From Didymodactylos carnosus (taxonomy: Eukaryota; Rotifera; Eurotatoria; Philodinida; Philodinidae): DNA of 25,571 nucleotides. Made by a program: the position numbers and the translations under genes. The stretch lies in contig CAJNOQ010002225.1 of assembly GCA_905250885.1 (NCBI GenBank), forward strand, positions 1-25,571, written 5' to 3'. Below the pieces are notes generated by a model that was given only the letters and a program-made list of their open reading frames with translations, searched no databases and was not told the DNA's origin. Positions 11,490-21,557 of the stretch are shown here, piece by piece (position 1 is the stretch's first letter; every line of letters starts with the position of its first letter).

Positions 11490-11909
11490 CAGAGATGGGC
11501 ACCGGGACTAAAAACATTTTCTGGTCCCGGTAAAAGATTCGCGTGCCATTCCATTAACTTTAGTGGTAAACTAATATTTGATCACGCATTTTGTACAGAA
11601 ATGTTTGCTCTTTCAGCCTATATATTTTAAAGTGTATCAAAGGCCTTTGTTATCAATTAATTTAGCAATATAATGACCAGGACCAAATTGGTCCCGGTTG
11701 GTCCCAGCAATGTGGTCCCGGTGATTGTATTTGCTAAATTAATTGATAACGAACGCCTGTGATGTACTTTAAAATATATAGACTGAAAAAGCAAATATTT
11801 GTGTACAAAATGCGTGATCAAATATTAGTTTACCACTAAAGTTAATGGAATGGCACGCGAATCTTTTACCGGAACCAGAAAACTTTTTTGGTCCCGGTGC
11901 CCATCTCTA
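11490..11909. mobile_element. hAT-type foldback MITE with 8-bp target-site duplication
   Basis: A 420-bp near-perfect palindrome centred near 11700. The termini are CAGAGATGGGCACC on the left and its complement (with one base changed) on the right. It is flanked on both sides by the same eight bases, CTCGCCAC (11482-11489 and 11910-11917). An 8-bp duplication and short terminal repeats of this kind are typical of the hAT superfamily. It contains no transposase and would need one in trans. The high arm identity and exact duplication suggest a fairly recent insertion. Confidence 0.9.
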
Positions 11910-12115
11910 CTCGCCACGGTATGTGTGGCATACAGGATAAAATATAGAAAAGATATCATTTCGAATGTAAAGCGTAGGTAGAGAACAAGGTTCAAAGCCA
12001 TCTGAACGGAAAAACCGGGAGAAACAATCATAAGCTGAGTAACGTCAAACCGATTGTAGCCGGTCACCGCATTCAAATGCAAAACTACTTGTTTTGCTCT
12101 TTTTGATTTCATCAA
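11910..12115 (-). pseudogene. Possible membrane-protein exon fragment next to the hAT MITE
   Basis: On the minus strand an ATG-initiated frame reads a hydrophobic segment (MALNLVLYLRF and ISFLYFILYA) up to the MITE insertion. Removing the MITE and one target copy lets the frame run only one or two codons further to a stop, so the element sits at the very end of this reading frame. The NLVLY string resembles the end of helix 7 in rotifer GPCRs, but the segment is too short to assign. It could equally be a chance frame. Confidence 0.25.
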
Positions 12116-12258
12116 AATTTACTTATAATTTGTTGTTGTACAGAAACTGAGGAGAAAAAGTCACACGACACATATCTCCTCTGAGCCGCCTTTTTTTTAT
12201 TTGCGTTTTTTACTTTTATTTTTGTTTTTTATGTTTTTTCTTTTTTATGCGTTTTTTT

Positions 12259-12369
12259 ATTTTTGATATCAAAAGTTTTTAGCACTGTTTTAGCAACATT
12301 TTTGGGAAGGTTTTCTTCGGAATACTTTTCATTTCCCAGCATGATACACACGGAAAAAAATTTTGTAAC
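12259..12369. repeat. Inverted repeat, left copy (partner 24535-24645)
   Basis: A 111-bp segment that matches the reverse complement of 24535-24645 over exactly the same length but with a noticeable number of substitutions. Shared words include 'tatcaaaagtttttagcac' and 'acacacggaaaaaaa'. It is non-coding. The partner lies in mirrored order relative to the other duplicated blocks. Confidence 0.85.
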
Positions 12370-12385
12370 GCGATTTTGATCGCAC

Positions 12386-12801
12386 CTAAGTGTATCTTGT
12401 GAACTATGAGGGCGTCTGAAACTCGGGTTTCCAGCTGGTGTACCTAATCAATCTCAGAAAGAGTAGGTTAACGCTGTATTCATTCCCATAGCGCTATCTG
12501 TGTCTAATACCTGCAGTTGATAGTTGGGGTAGGTATCCCTGTATAAATTTACGTAACTAAATAATGTCTGACTTGGAACATCAGTTAGTAATACCATGGC
12601 ACCACCAAGAAGCAAAAATTTGTTCAGAGGGTACAACAAACACTTCTAGCTGATAGAGCGCAGGCGGAAAATCGTTTCCATATATTCTGAAGATTTTCAG
12701 ACCACTTAGTTATCTGCTAATACGTGTCCTGAAAAAGTCTTTCACCCTCCTAAACGGTGATAGATAGAGGGGTAGGGCTTTCTTAACTGCATAGCGGACA
12801 C
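12386..12801. mobile_element. Truncated copy of a small DNA transposon (partner 23809-24359)
   Basis: This aligns without length change (416 bp) to the reverse complement of 23944-24359, starting with the element terminus CTAAGTGTATCTTGTG. The copy lacks the distal ~135 bp, including the second terminal repeat, so it cannot move. Substitutions relative to the partner are clearly more frequent than in the adjacent gene duplicate. It also carries the 61-codon frame (minus strand, 12454-12639) that is conserved in the partner. Confidence 0.8.
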
Positions 12802-13029
12802 TGTTACGTTTTCAAATAAAAGCTTGAATACTTTTCTATCACTTTATTGTTCATGGACTAGTAATCCGAATAACTACATAAAAACACAGTAAAAACTACA
12901 ACTATTTATACATAACATTTACAGATATTTGAACATTCGAGAAACAGAGGGAATAACTGGCCATGACGTAGGAGGAATAGAAAAGAACATGACATCAGGA
13001 AGGACAAAGAATAGTTCTATATATGGATG

Positions 13030-13475
13030 ATGTGGAGCTGAAAGGAGTAACCGAAAAAATTCAAAGTGACAAAAGACGAAGGTTGACATTGACTGATGTA
13101 CCATCAAAAGTGGAAGCGCTACAAAAACCTGTCAAAGGCTTTACCGTGATCAAACTTCCTCGAGCTGACACTGCGAAACTGCACAATGTTTCTGTTACAA
13201 GTGGCACTGTAGTAACAGAAAAGTCAAAAGGCGAAGAAAAAAACTAATCTGTATTATGTAGCTCTATTTTAATACTAGTAAATGCAATGTTGTTGAAGTA
13301 ATTTACTTGTTCTTGTTTTATGCTTTTCAAACTCTTTTACTTGTTTTGAATACTTTGAAAATTAAATATGGTTTTGATGTAGTAAAAAGAATGTCATTTT
13401 GCTCAGTCTGTTGATTATAACACAATTTTTTGCGAAGAATAGATGTTCGCCGGTAAGTCATTTAATTTAACTTTG
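13030..13475 (+). pseudogene. Inverted duplicate of the 3' end of the Ser/Thr-rich membrane-protein gene
   Basis: 446 bp match the reverse complement of 21871-22316 with about seven mismatches and no gaps. The part up to 13247 encodes the same last 66 or so residues (from GVTEKIQSDK to the stop) as the intact gene, with two synonymous changes; the remainder is the shared 3' flank, including polyadenylation-like AT-rich sequence. Upstream of 13030 the homology stops abruptly, so the rest of the tail, the membrane helix and the splice sites are missing here. An ATG at 13023 in front of the fragment looks fortuitous. It is a truncated copy, probably recent or kept similar by gene conversion. Confidence 0.9.
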
Positions 13476-13867
13476 AGAGAGCGCATATTTTAAAATCTCC
13501 ATGAAAGACAACTTTATAACATCTCACTACTAGGAGTGTTACTTTAGTTTTATTGTTCACTTATACTAATGAATAAGTTCTGAACTAAATGAATCATTTA
13601 GATTTATTTTCTGAAGTTACACTAAATCAACACCCCTACTAAAGGCCGATTTTGAGAGCACAATACGCCACATTTTTCTACAATAAAACGTCGGAAAGCA
13701 GGAGAGACATCAGTTAGAAGAAGAGTCACTTCATAGTCAGTTAATCTTCATGCGCGTTTGAATGGTATATTTAAAGAAAATATTGTCGATTTCTGAATCT
13801 GCAGAACTTTGATTTCTTAAACTTGAAACGAACATGGAAATCATATTATCATAATTACAAATATTTG

Positions 13868-14575
13868 ATCAAAAGCAACCAAGTTACCAGTACAATCCAG
13901 ATCAACCACACAAAGATTAGAACAAGAGGAACATGAACAACTTCTTGAACAATTACAATAATTTCATGATATTGAACAAACAAACAGTTTAACCTAGGGG
14001 TGGCACTTTCCCGTTCCTTCCGTTCCTTTCCTGAGTAACGTTAAAGCGGTATCTTTTATTTCAAAAGTAAAGAGTAAAGATATAATGTATATCTTTTTCT
14101 TTCCTAAGAAAAAGGAAAGTGGCACCTTTTCTTTTCCGAAAGAAATAAAAGCAATATCTTTTCAAAAGTTTACAAAAAGAAAAGATATTGCTTTTATTTC
14201 TTTCGGAAAAGAAAAGGTGCCACTTTCCTTTTTCTTAGGAAAGAAAAGATATGCATTATATCTTTACTCTTTTTTGTTGTAAAGAAAAAGAAAAACTTTT
14301 CTTTTGTTAATAAAAAAAGAAGGTAGGAAAGCGAAAGTGCCACCCTTAGTTTAACCTTACCATACAACAATTATACTATAGATAACCAACGACTTAGAAA
14401 ATGGATTAGTTAAAGCTGATTTTTAGAAGTATTAAAATACTTTCTGGGACAGTGAATCTTAATGGTGAAGAATGGTTAAGATGTATTAATCATAAATGTA
14501 AAGTATATACATGGAATGATGAACAGCCCCAACGATGGATTATCTTATTGTTGACGAACCTCATTGTTCTATTGT
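13868..14575 (+). pseudogene. Old coding sequence split by a hAT-type MITE
   Basis: One frame upstream of the MITE reads STTQRLEQEEHEQLLEQLQ, then a stop, then FHDIEQTNSLT. Removing the 354-bp element and one target copy joins this in frame to LPYNNYTIDNQRLRKWI downstream. A further segment in another frame reads NGEEWLRCINHKCKVYTW at about 14460-14520. Stops and shifts show that it is dead. The Glu/Gln-rich first part could be a coiled coil. I cannot name the family; a transposon protein is plausible. Confidence 0.4.
13995..14348. mobile_element. hAT-type foldback MITE with 8-bp target-site duplication
   Basis: A 354-bp palindromic element with termini TAGGGGTGGCACTTTC and, inverted, TAAGGGTGGCACTTTC. 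It is flanked by identical GTTTAACC octamers at 13987-13994 and 14349-14356. The inner part (about 14085-14270) is a nearly perfect hairpin around 14170. Terminal sequence and 8-bp duplication point to hAT. It is non-autonomous: the open frame inside is just the palindrome read through. Confidence 0.9.
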
Positions 14576-14576
14576 A

Positions 14577-14786
14577 AAGTACCTGTTAGAGGTGGGGGAT
14601 GGACTATTTTTAGCTTTCTTGTGAGGATCGCCTAGTAAAGTTCTTACCTCGTCATCGCGAAGTACCTCGTAAAGTTTCGAAAAGTCTTGTGTAATATCGA
14701 TACCATAATTACAGCACGAAAAAGCAGATATATCGAATGAGAGCGAGAGAAGGAAATAATATTGTTATTCACATTCTTGCTTATAG
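14577..14786. other. Short stretch without a gene
   Basis: AT-rich sequence between the broken coding remnant and the large foldback element. No repeat partner or family motif is seen. Confidence 0.4.
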
Positions 14787-15700
14787 CGGGTGACCCAGAA
14801 TAAATGGCGGTCGCAGTATTTTTCGTTTATCTCTTTCAATTTTTATTGTCGAGACTTGCGCTTCTTCTTAAAAGATTTGTCGTTTCATTCTCTACAAAGA
14901 ATATATTGAATACTGTTTTATATACCGTATAAATAAAAGAATCTAGGTGAAAACTGCGACGCTTCAATTTCCATTACTTTCAAACCCAAAACACAACCAA
15001 AAGATATTTATTTCGAACATAATGTTCTGCATCGAAATAGAATTAAAATGTATTGTTCTGTTGCCTCGAAGTGTCGTCTTTTTTTATGTATCAGAGGTTG
15101 GCCTTTCTGGTACAGAAGGCAGTTTTAGTAGTCTATCAAAAAAAGGAAAATTTCCACCTTTTCGCCTTATTACTGCAAAACAAATGGAGGTATCGAAGTT
15201 CTTCTGTTCCGATGTAATAGAAGAATTATTTTTCTTTAAGATAAGACAAGCCAGACCTCAAAACATTTGATTTTGGCCGATTTATAACAATTTTCATAAA
15301 TGCTACCAAAACTGAAGTTCGAAAACTGCGATGTTTTGATAAAGTCGATATAAAAAAAGCTTCTCGCTCAATCAATTGCGATTATAAAGAATTTGAGACA
15401 TAGCCAATTGATAGAGCTATTCAGGGGCTACAAAACAGACATCTTTCCTTATTCTGTATCGTCAAATACAAAGAACTAGAATTGAAAAACTATTTTCTGG
15501 GTTTGAGAGAAATGGAAATTGAGGCGTCGAAGTATTTTACCTAGATTCTTTTATTTTTACGGTATATGAAACAGTATTCAATATGTTCTTTGTAGAGAAT
15601 GAAACGACAAATCTTTTAAGAAGAAGCGCAAGCCTCGACAACAAAAATTGAAAGAGATAAACGAAAAATACTGCGACCCCCATTTATTTTGGGTTACTCG
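14787..15700. mobile_element. Large foldback element with ~210-bp inverted arms
   Basis: Left arm 14787-15000 and right arm about 15487-15700 are inverted copies with moderate divergence. The termini read CGGGTGACCCAGAATAAATGG on the left against the complement of CCATTTATTTTGGGTTACTCG on the right. The inner ~490 bp show only weak remaining symmetry and no transposase. The 107-codon open frame starting at 14947 begins inside an arm and has no family features. No clear target-site duplication is visible; TTA-rich flanks exist on both sides. Confidence 0.8.
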
Positions 15701-16135
15701 TTAATTATAACGCATGATTTAGTGACGAAAAAAAAAGAGAAATAATGAAAGGAGAAAACCATCCTTTGGAGAAAAGATAGTGTGGCATGGCCTCTGCGAT
15801 CCGTTACTTGCTTGTGTTGAATGAATATTCTCGTTTGTGATCACTCACTTTCCTTTTATTTTCAAATTCGTCTTACGCATACTTAACGCTAAGATGTTAA
15901 TAATAAAAAATTGATGATGACCAACACGACGTAAACAATTAAGCAAAGAGAAGTAGGTCAAAGGACGGAATGAGAGAAAGGAAATAAAATAACTACTGCC
16001 GGTAGCAGCGGCCGTTCTTTGAATAACTGTTCAACGAAAGTAGATGAAGATTGGCGGTTTTCGCTATTCGATAGCCAAGACTTAAGAGCATGTTTCGATA
16101 AGCAGAAAATATTTAGAATTTTTTTCAAAAACTGA
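15701..16135. other. No recognisable gene
   Basis: Non-coding AT-rich stretch between two element copies. No motif or repeat pair is identified. Confidence 0.4.
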
Positions 16136-16139
16136 TTTT

Positions 16140-16540
16140 GAAGGTGATCTCTGGAAAACCGCTTCACAACTGGAAAATTCGACATAGCAATATATAGATT
16201 TTTTTTATAAACAGATAGACAAAGGTGTCCTCTGCAAAAAAGAACCTAAGCGAGAGCTTCAAATTCTCATGATTACGCAGCGGATGAGGTTTTCCTGCGA
16301 GCCCTATGACTGCTCTTCATTTCTGTCAACGAATTTCAGCAATGCATGCAAACAGAAGTTTCCACTATACTGAATCTTGTGGTAGCTCTTAAAAACGATT
16401 TTAAAATCTACAGAAAACTAAGTTTTTCAAAAATTAGGGTTTTCTGCCTGGTTTCACCTATTATTAAAAAATTCATAATTCACTCAAAAAACGTCGGGAC
16501 GAGGTCAAAACTCCATGATACAGTTAATTCTGTCCGCTAG
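16140..16540. mobile_element. Diverged copy of the MITE family seen at 7285-7925
   Basis: Segments such as 'gatctctggaaaaccgcttc', 'aggtgtcctctgcaaaaaag', 'ctaagcgaga' and 'aaaaaattcataa' follow each other in the same order as related words in and just before the 7285 element (from about 7240). The similarity is patchy and the right boundary is not defined; I see no intact opposite arm. An old decayed copy is the simplest explanation. Confidence 0.5.
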
Positions 16541-16544
16541 ACGT

Positions 16545-17470
16545 AATTACAAAATCGAAATAATTAAAAAATGATGTTTTTGTTCTGAGGCTTTCTAGAA
16601 ACCCTTTGGGAAAACCATAGGGTTTTATGAATTTTTTCTTGTTGATTTGTTTTAAACAGAATATAAAACAGCCTAAATACTGTACATCCTGAAGTTCCGA
16701 ACTTGTTCGGATGTTTTTTGAGTCACACGCTTTTTTCAAGCTTTCAAAGGATCTTCCTCGCTGAGACTCCCCGTGAAAAATCGCGAAATGTTATTACAAC
16801 ATCACAAACGTGAAACCGTCTTTCAGATTGGGCATCCTTTACAAACGAATTGCTTAAAAAATATCCAGCACCGATGTCGCGAACACGAAATTTAACATAA
16901 ACAATGAAGTGTGAGGTAGCCTCATACAGACCATCAATACACTGTAAACTTGAAAATAAGTTATAGACAATAACGTGTCTGATCAAACATTGAAATTCAA
17001 TAAGATATTATTCAATTGTCTAAAGTCCTGCAGAGGTAATTTTCAAAAAATTCAATGGCATGATGTGATTTATTGTTTAGTTTATATTGCAGTTTGGTAT
17101 TGAAACTACCCAGAATTGGGCCAGCTTTATTTATGTGTTCGGATAGTAACATCTAATCCAATTTTGAGCTTAGCTAACATTGTCACTGTTACAGATAAAT
17201 TAGTTTGTTTCCTTGGATCTTTTTGACCTCATACTTCATACATTCTGACAAATGAATATTTGTCCTCTCATCATGATCGTTGAAACGGAATGATAACTAC
17301 CCATATATCTCTGTATCAAATGAGATAGAAAACAATTGACTCGTGCGACAAGGAAAAAATTAACATAAGATTTTTTTTCTGTCTTGCACACATGCGCCTT
17401 TTCCGAAGCACACAATTTATCTGGTATAACACAATAAAAAGCTGAAAACCCCAGAAATTTTGTTTCTAGT
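16545..17470. other. Region downstream of the ART-TPR gene with no supported gene
   Basis: An 80-codon open frame on the minus strand (16744-16986) and a 71-codon frame before it have no recognisable motif. The rest is AT-rich. Confidence 0.4.
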
Positions 17471-17477
17471 TTTCTGC

Positions 17478-17532
17478 ATCTTAAGTAAAGCTTAAGCTTT
17501 ACTAAGCTTTACTTAAGATCAAAATTTTGATC
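17478..17532. repeat. Compound palindrome 3' of the ART-TPR gene
   Basis: A 16-bp perfect inverted repeat (atcttaagtaaagctt, loop of 10 bases, aagctttacttaagat) overlaps a second perfect 16-bp palindrome (gatcaaaattttgatc). It lies about 130 bp beyond the stop codon of the minus-strand gene, so it would be in or just after the 3' UTR. The loop itself can pair with either arm. It could be an RNA hairpin or a tiny foldback relic. Confidence 0.85.
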
Positions 17533-17665
17533 AAAAGGGACTTCAAAATTTGTCGTTTATGACAAACGAAAATGTCTGTGTATTAGGCATGTGTATTGTT
17601 AGCTTGCAATTTGTACTATGTACACTAGAGCATTTCAGAAAGCTCAGTTTCAATGTTTTTATCTC

Positions 17666-20600
17666 TTAAAACGAGTCACGAGTAGTTTTTGTATCGCAAC
17701 AACGTTTTACACCTTGTTCACTTACAAATGCTACTGTCGGCGAGTTACCATCATGAATTGAAGCTGCTTTTGTTAAATTAGTTAATGCACAGTTCCAATT
17801 AGCCATCGTATAATGGGTGAGACCAATATTTTCATATAAGTCGACCAAGGCTATATGGGTTAACGGAAATGATGTAATTTTAATCTTTAATGCTTGTTCA
17901 AAACATACTAGAGCTTTTTCATATTTTCTCAATGCCTGATATACAAGTGCTATATTAACAAATGTTTGAGCAATACTGCGATGATTGTAAGGTAAATGTG
18001 ACAATTTCAGTTTTATATCTAATGATTTGAAATAACTACTTAAAGCTGAATCATACTCTTCATAATTATAAAATATAACAGCTATGTTATTATAACACCA
18101 TCCAACTCTTTCATCTTCATTTCCGTACGATCTATGTAGAATTTCAAGGGCTCGACCGAAATTTGACAATGCACGATCATAAATAAAAATTTTGCCGTAC
18201 AGTACACCAATGTGAAGAAAATCAAGCCCAAGTGAAATATGATTGTATGATACACTTCGCAGTTTTCTTTGAAGTTCTTGTTGAGCATTATCCAAATCTT
18301 GTTCTGGGTTAATAGTATTCACCAGTTCTTCATATGAACAATTTGGAATTTGTCGCGAATTCGAGTCATCCAACGATATTTCAATCCACGGCAGTTTAAA
18401 ACACTTTTGACTTTGAACACTCGTTTGTCGTAATAAACGACTAAGTGAAAGTAAAATCTTACTTTTAGCTATAGTATCATTATATGCATAGCTAAATAAC
18501 TCATTATAATCACTATCGTCTTCATTACAAAGGTCTAGTGATATTAACCAAATCTGACTTAAAGAATCTTGTCTAATATGGACAATCCGAAATATACTAC
18601 ACAACATAAACAAAACTTCTTGCTCATTTTGAAAATAACTTAGTGCACTTATATCAGCAAATGGCTTTGTTTCATGACGTGAATCAACTATTATATCGAA
18701 TAGTACGGGAACAGAGTCTTCATTTGATGAAACAGCATATGCAAGAGCTATTGCACGATCTTTACTAGTTGAAAGAAATGAATTCATTGACAGAAATTCC
18801 CCAATAGAATCTTTAATTAGTTCGATATCTTGTTTTGATAGAGCTTGACCACGGTAGACACGAAAACATGAATTTGCATTCATAACAGAGTTCTGTTGTT
18901 GGTGTATTTCTTTCAATTGCTTGAAAATATCTCTTATTAACGAACGAAATGAAAATATTGTATCGGTGTCTTTTATACGCAAGGCTTTGTTGAGTATGCG
19001 ATAAAGGCACATGTCACGGGTATACCACTTCACGGCTTCAGTTGATGAATATGTATTATTAAACGCTTCAATTTTGTGTTGTTCTATGGCATTTCCTTCA
19101 TATACTTTTTTACAAAGAGTAACAAGTTCTGTTTTTGCTGCTGTCGGCTCTTGGTTCATCTCTAATATAGTTTCAATAAATAATTGAAACCATAATAATT
19201 TTCCGGTTTCATATTGCAAATTCGACAATGATTGTTCTGATCGTTTAAATATATTAATTGATGTTGAATCGTGCGAGATTTCTCGTCTGGATTGATCGCG
19301 TTCAATGGTTGTAATGAGCTCTTCTGCTTGTGTTGTAATAGATTTGACCGGTGTAACAGAAGTAAATCTATGAGTATGATGTTTGTTAGACTATTAGCAA
19401 AAAATGGGTACACTCACGAGGCTGAAATACCGGTTTACCGCGTGTGAGACATTTGTCAGAACATGTGTATCGGCCTATCCACGGAAGTTTTCTACTGCAA
19501 GTATAATTTCGCTACAGTTTTTCCCTACATTACGATGGTCATAATTGTTTAAAGAAAAATAGTAAATACCCGAGCAATATATCGTTGGGAAGAAGAGATG
19601 AAGTTCTTTAAAGCAGGATTTAAGCGAATTGTTTAAAAACTTTTGTTGAGGCGAAAAATTAAAAGAAGTTCGATGTCCATTGAGAAAAAAATGAAGTTGA
19701 GAGGTAAATAGTTTTCACATTTTGTCATCTCAACAAAAGTTTTTGAAAAACTCGCTGGAATGCAGTTTCAAGGAGCTTCGCCTTTTCTTTTCAATAAAAT
19801 GTCGTTCGAGTCTCTACTATTTTTCGTTAAGAAGTTATGATCATTTACATTTAATGGAAAATATTGGCGGAACCACATTTTCGATAACAGACTTCGGTGG
19901 ACAGGCGCTATGATAATTCTTTAAAAACCGTAGCACGAAGTAAATTTTCGCCTTTCAAAAACTATAAATGTTTTTCTGTTCTTCTGACGATCGAAAGTCT
20001 CGGGATCGAACTATGTACAGCGGCACATCAAAGACTCCCAACCCAAACGGGCAGTATTTTAGTCGGAATTAGTCTCTTACTTGGCTCAAACATTGATCGT
20101 TTTCTCGAAGATTTAGTCTTATCAGGTACGTCTACGCCCCGGTATAATCTTTAAAACCGCTCCTCACTACAGTACCTTGTTAACATAGTTTTTTTAAATT
20201 ACTTACCGTCTTCCTCTGGCGTACCAGAAAGGTGAGTTAAAGAATATATTCAGCTCTGTACACTAAAAAATAATGTGTCTTATAGTAAGCCACAGAAGCC
20301 GAATCAGAAAAAAATATTGTAATGTGTCTTGTCGAAAACACTATATGTGTTTTACGATGGTAGACACTTCAATGTGCTTTCGTGTTTGACATGTTAAAAC
20401 ATCTTTTTCTGATCCGACCTCTGTGTCTTATTTCGAAGATACACCTCAGTGTCTTACTATAATGTGCAAAATAAAAAGGAAATACCGTTTTAGATGAGGT
20501 TTGAACTCACTATCTTACTTTGGAAGAGCACACGTTGATCCTTGCACTACAGTCCCTAGATACCAAAGTTAGTCTTATTGTTGTGCTTCTTATTTCAGAT

Positions 20601-21421
20601 TTATGGAGTTAAAAAACTCAAGTTTTAGTTGAGAAACTTTTCGCTGAAATGCTTTTATACGGTTGGCTAAAACCTAGTAAACGTGTGTAGCCTTACATTG
20701 ACATGATAATATCACTAATAAGTACTGCAACTTCTGAAGACTGGAGTAAGAGTCAGAAATTGAACCTTCCACGCTGACTTTTCCCACTCACACGGGACTG
20801 CCTCGTGATTGTAATACAGAAAACATCAATTTTCTTTTTTTACAACAGTTTTGCTTTCAAGGGCCTTACTGCTGAAAGTGTCTACAAAGTGACTTCGATT
20901 ATTTTTCGTTGTAGACACATTTTTTTGCATGAAACGTTCTAGATATTTGCAATGTGTATAATGAAGTAGACACATCGTATAAGCCGCATTCATTTTTGAG
21001 TGTGTAAGCCCTGAAAACCCAGGGTTGGCGAAAACTAACCTTAACTTTATATTCATGAAAACTTATGCTTTGGACATTCATTAAGATTGAATTTACACCT
21101 CACCTTCTTGTATTTTTTTGTCCATTTTTCATTATATTGTTTATTCTTACAGTACACATAAATTGTACTTAATTGTGGTAAATTATGAACAATGCGTACT
21201 ATTTTTCGTCCTAAACTACCGGATACAACAAACACTACTTTTTCATCTTTAATTTGTCGAATATACTCTTTACATGTCTTAAGATTTTGAAATGTTTTAA
21301 TATAATTAATGGATTCTCTTAATTTCATTTGAACTTGTAAGTTTTCATGGTTGTTAACATTTTCGTCTAACCATACTAATGTAAAACTTTCCAAATTTTG
21401 AACATTTTCGTTCAACGACAT
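17666..21421 (-). CDS. ADP-ribosyltransferase with C-terminal TPR repeats and N-terminal alpha/beta region
   Basis: Two exons: 21421-21104 and 19390-17666, joined in phase 0 across GTGAGG...GCTAATAG, giving about 680 residues. Residues 1-106 look like an alpha/beta fold (FTLVWLDEN, VVFVVSGSLGR, STIYVYC), which I associate with the same rotifer protein family. After a Ser/Thr-rich linker and a helical stretch comes an ART fold with Arg in VYRGQ (about 286), STS (about 313-315) and the EQE of NEQEVLF (about 362-364), the R-S-ExE set typical of arginine-specific mono-ADP-ribosyltransferases using NAD+. Residues about 493-650 form four ~42-residue TPR/kinesin-light-chain-like repeats (FGRALEIL, YFKSLDIK, CFEQALKIK, LTKAASIH). 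No signal peptide is seen, so it is probably cytosolic. The open frame also extends above the ATG at 21421 to an acceptor-like site (TTCTAG) near 21474, so an upstream exon is possible. Catalytic residues all seem present. Confidence 0.8.
19508..19870. mobile_element. Diverged foldback element in the ART-TPR intron
   Basis: The block at about 19508-19650 corresponds to the reverse complement of about 19727-19870. The best preserved inner part is 'aaaacttttgttgag', with 'gaaaaatagta' and a 'gatcataa' / 'ggtcataa' pair further out. Many substitutions indicate an old insertion. No coding content. Confidence 0.6.
20260..20475. mobile_element. MITE-like element in the ART-TPR intron
   Basis: Left part 'taatgtgtcttatagtaag' pairs with the right part 'cttactataatgtg', and 'gccgaatcagaaaaa' on the left pairs with 'tttttctgatccgac' on the right. 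It is built from the same GTGTCTT words as the segment at 10130-10353, so both belong to one group of elements. Boundaries are approximate. Confidence 0.6.
20492..20556 (-). pseudogene. tRNA-like relic (tRNA pseudogene or SINE head)
   Basis: On the minus strand TAGTGCAAGG resembles a pol III A box and AGTTCAAACCT a B box, at about tRNA spacing. The T stem pairs (GTGAG with CTCAT around TTCAAAC). The putative acceptor stem does not pair and the D stem is poor, so it is not a working tRNA. It lies directly beside the MITE-like element. The anticodon cannot be assigned. Confidence 0.35.
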
Positions 21422-21557
21422 TGAAGTATTTGTATCATTAGTTATTCTTTTACTTTGTTCTAAATCTATTAACTAGAATATCGTTTCTCCTCAAAGCCAG
21501 AAAATTAATTTTTTAGGGTGGCTTTGTAATACATACTAATGCGTTCTTTTTTGAATA

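Larger units (their letters stand above)
19391..21103 (-). other. 1.7-kb intron of the ART-TPR gene, filled with element debris
   Basis: Donor AAG|GTGAGG and acceptor GCTAATAG keep the reading frame. Other introns in the window are mostly about 55-80 bp, so this one has been enlarged; it holds a diverged foldback (19508-19870), a MITE-like segment (20260-20475) and a tRNA-like relic (20492-20556). Short open frames inside it look fortuitous. Whether a small exon is hidden here cannot be excluded. Confidence 0.6.

Noticed and set aside
14085..14282. 65-codon open frame
   Set aside because: It lies entirely inside the hairpin of the hAT-type MITE, and its two halves are just the palindrome read through.
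16744..16986. 80-codon minus-strand frame
   Set aside because: The composition is plausible, but there is no motif, no splice context and no homologous segment in the window to support it.
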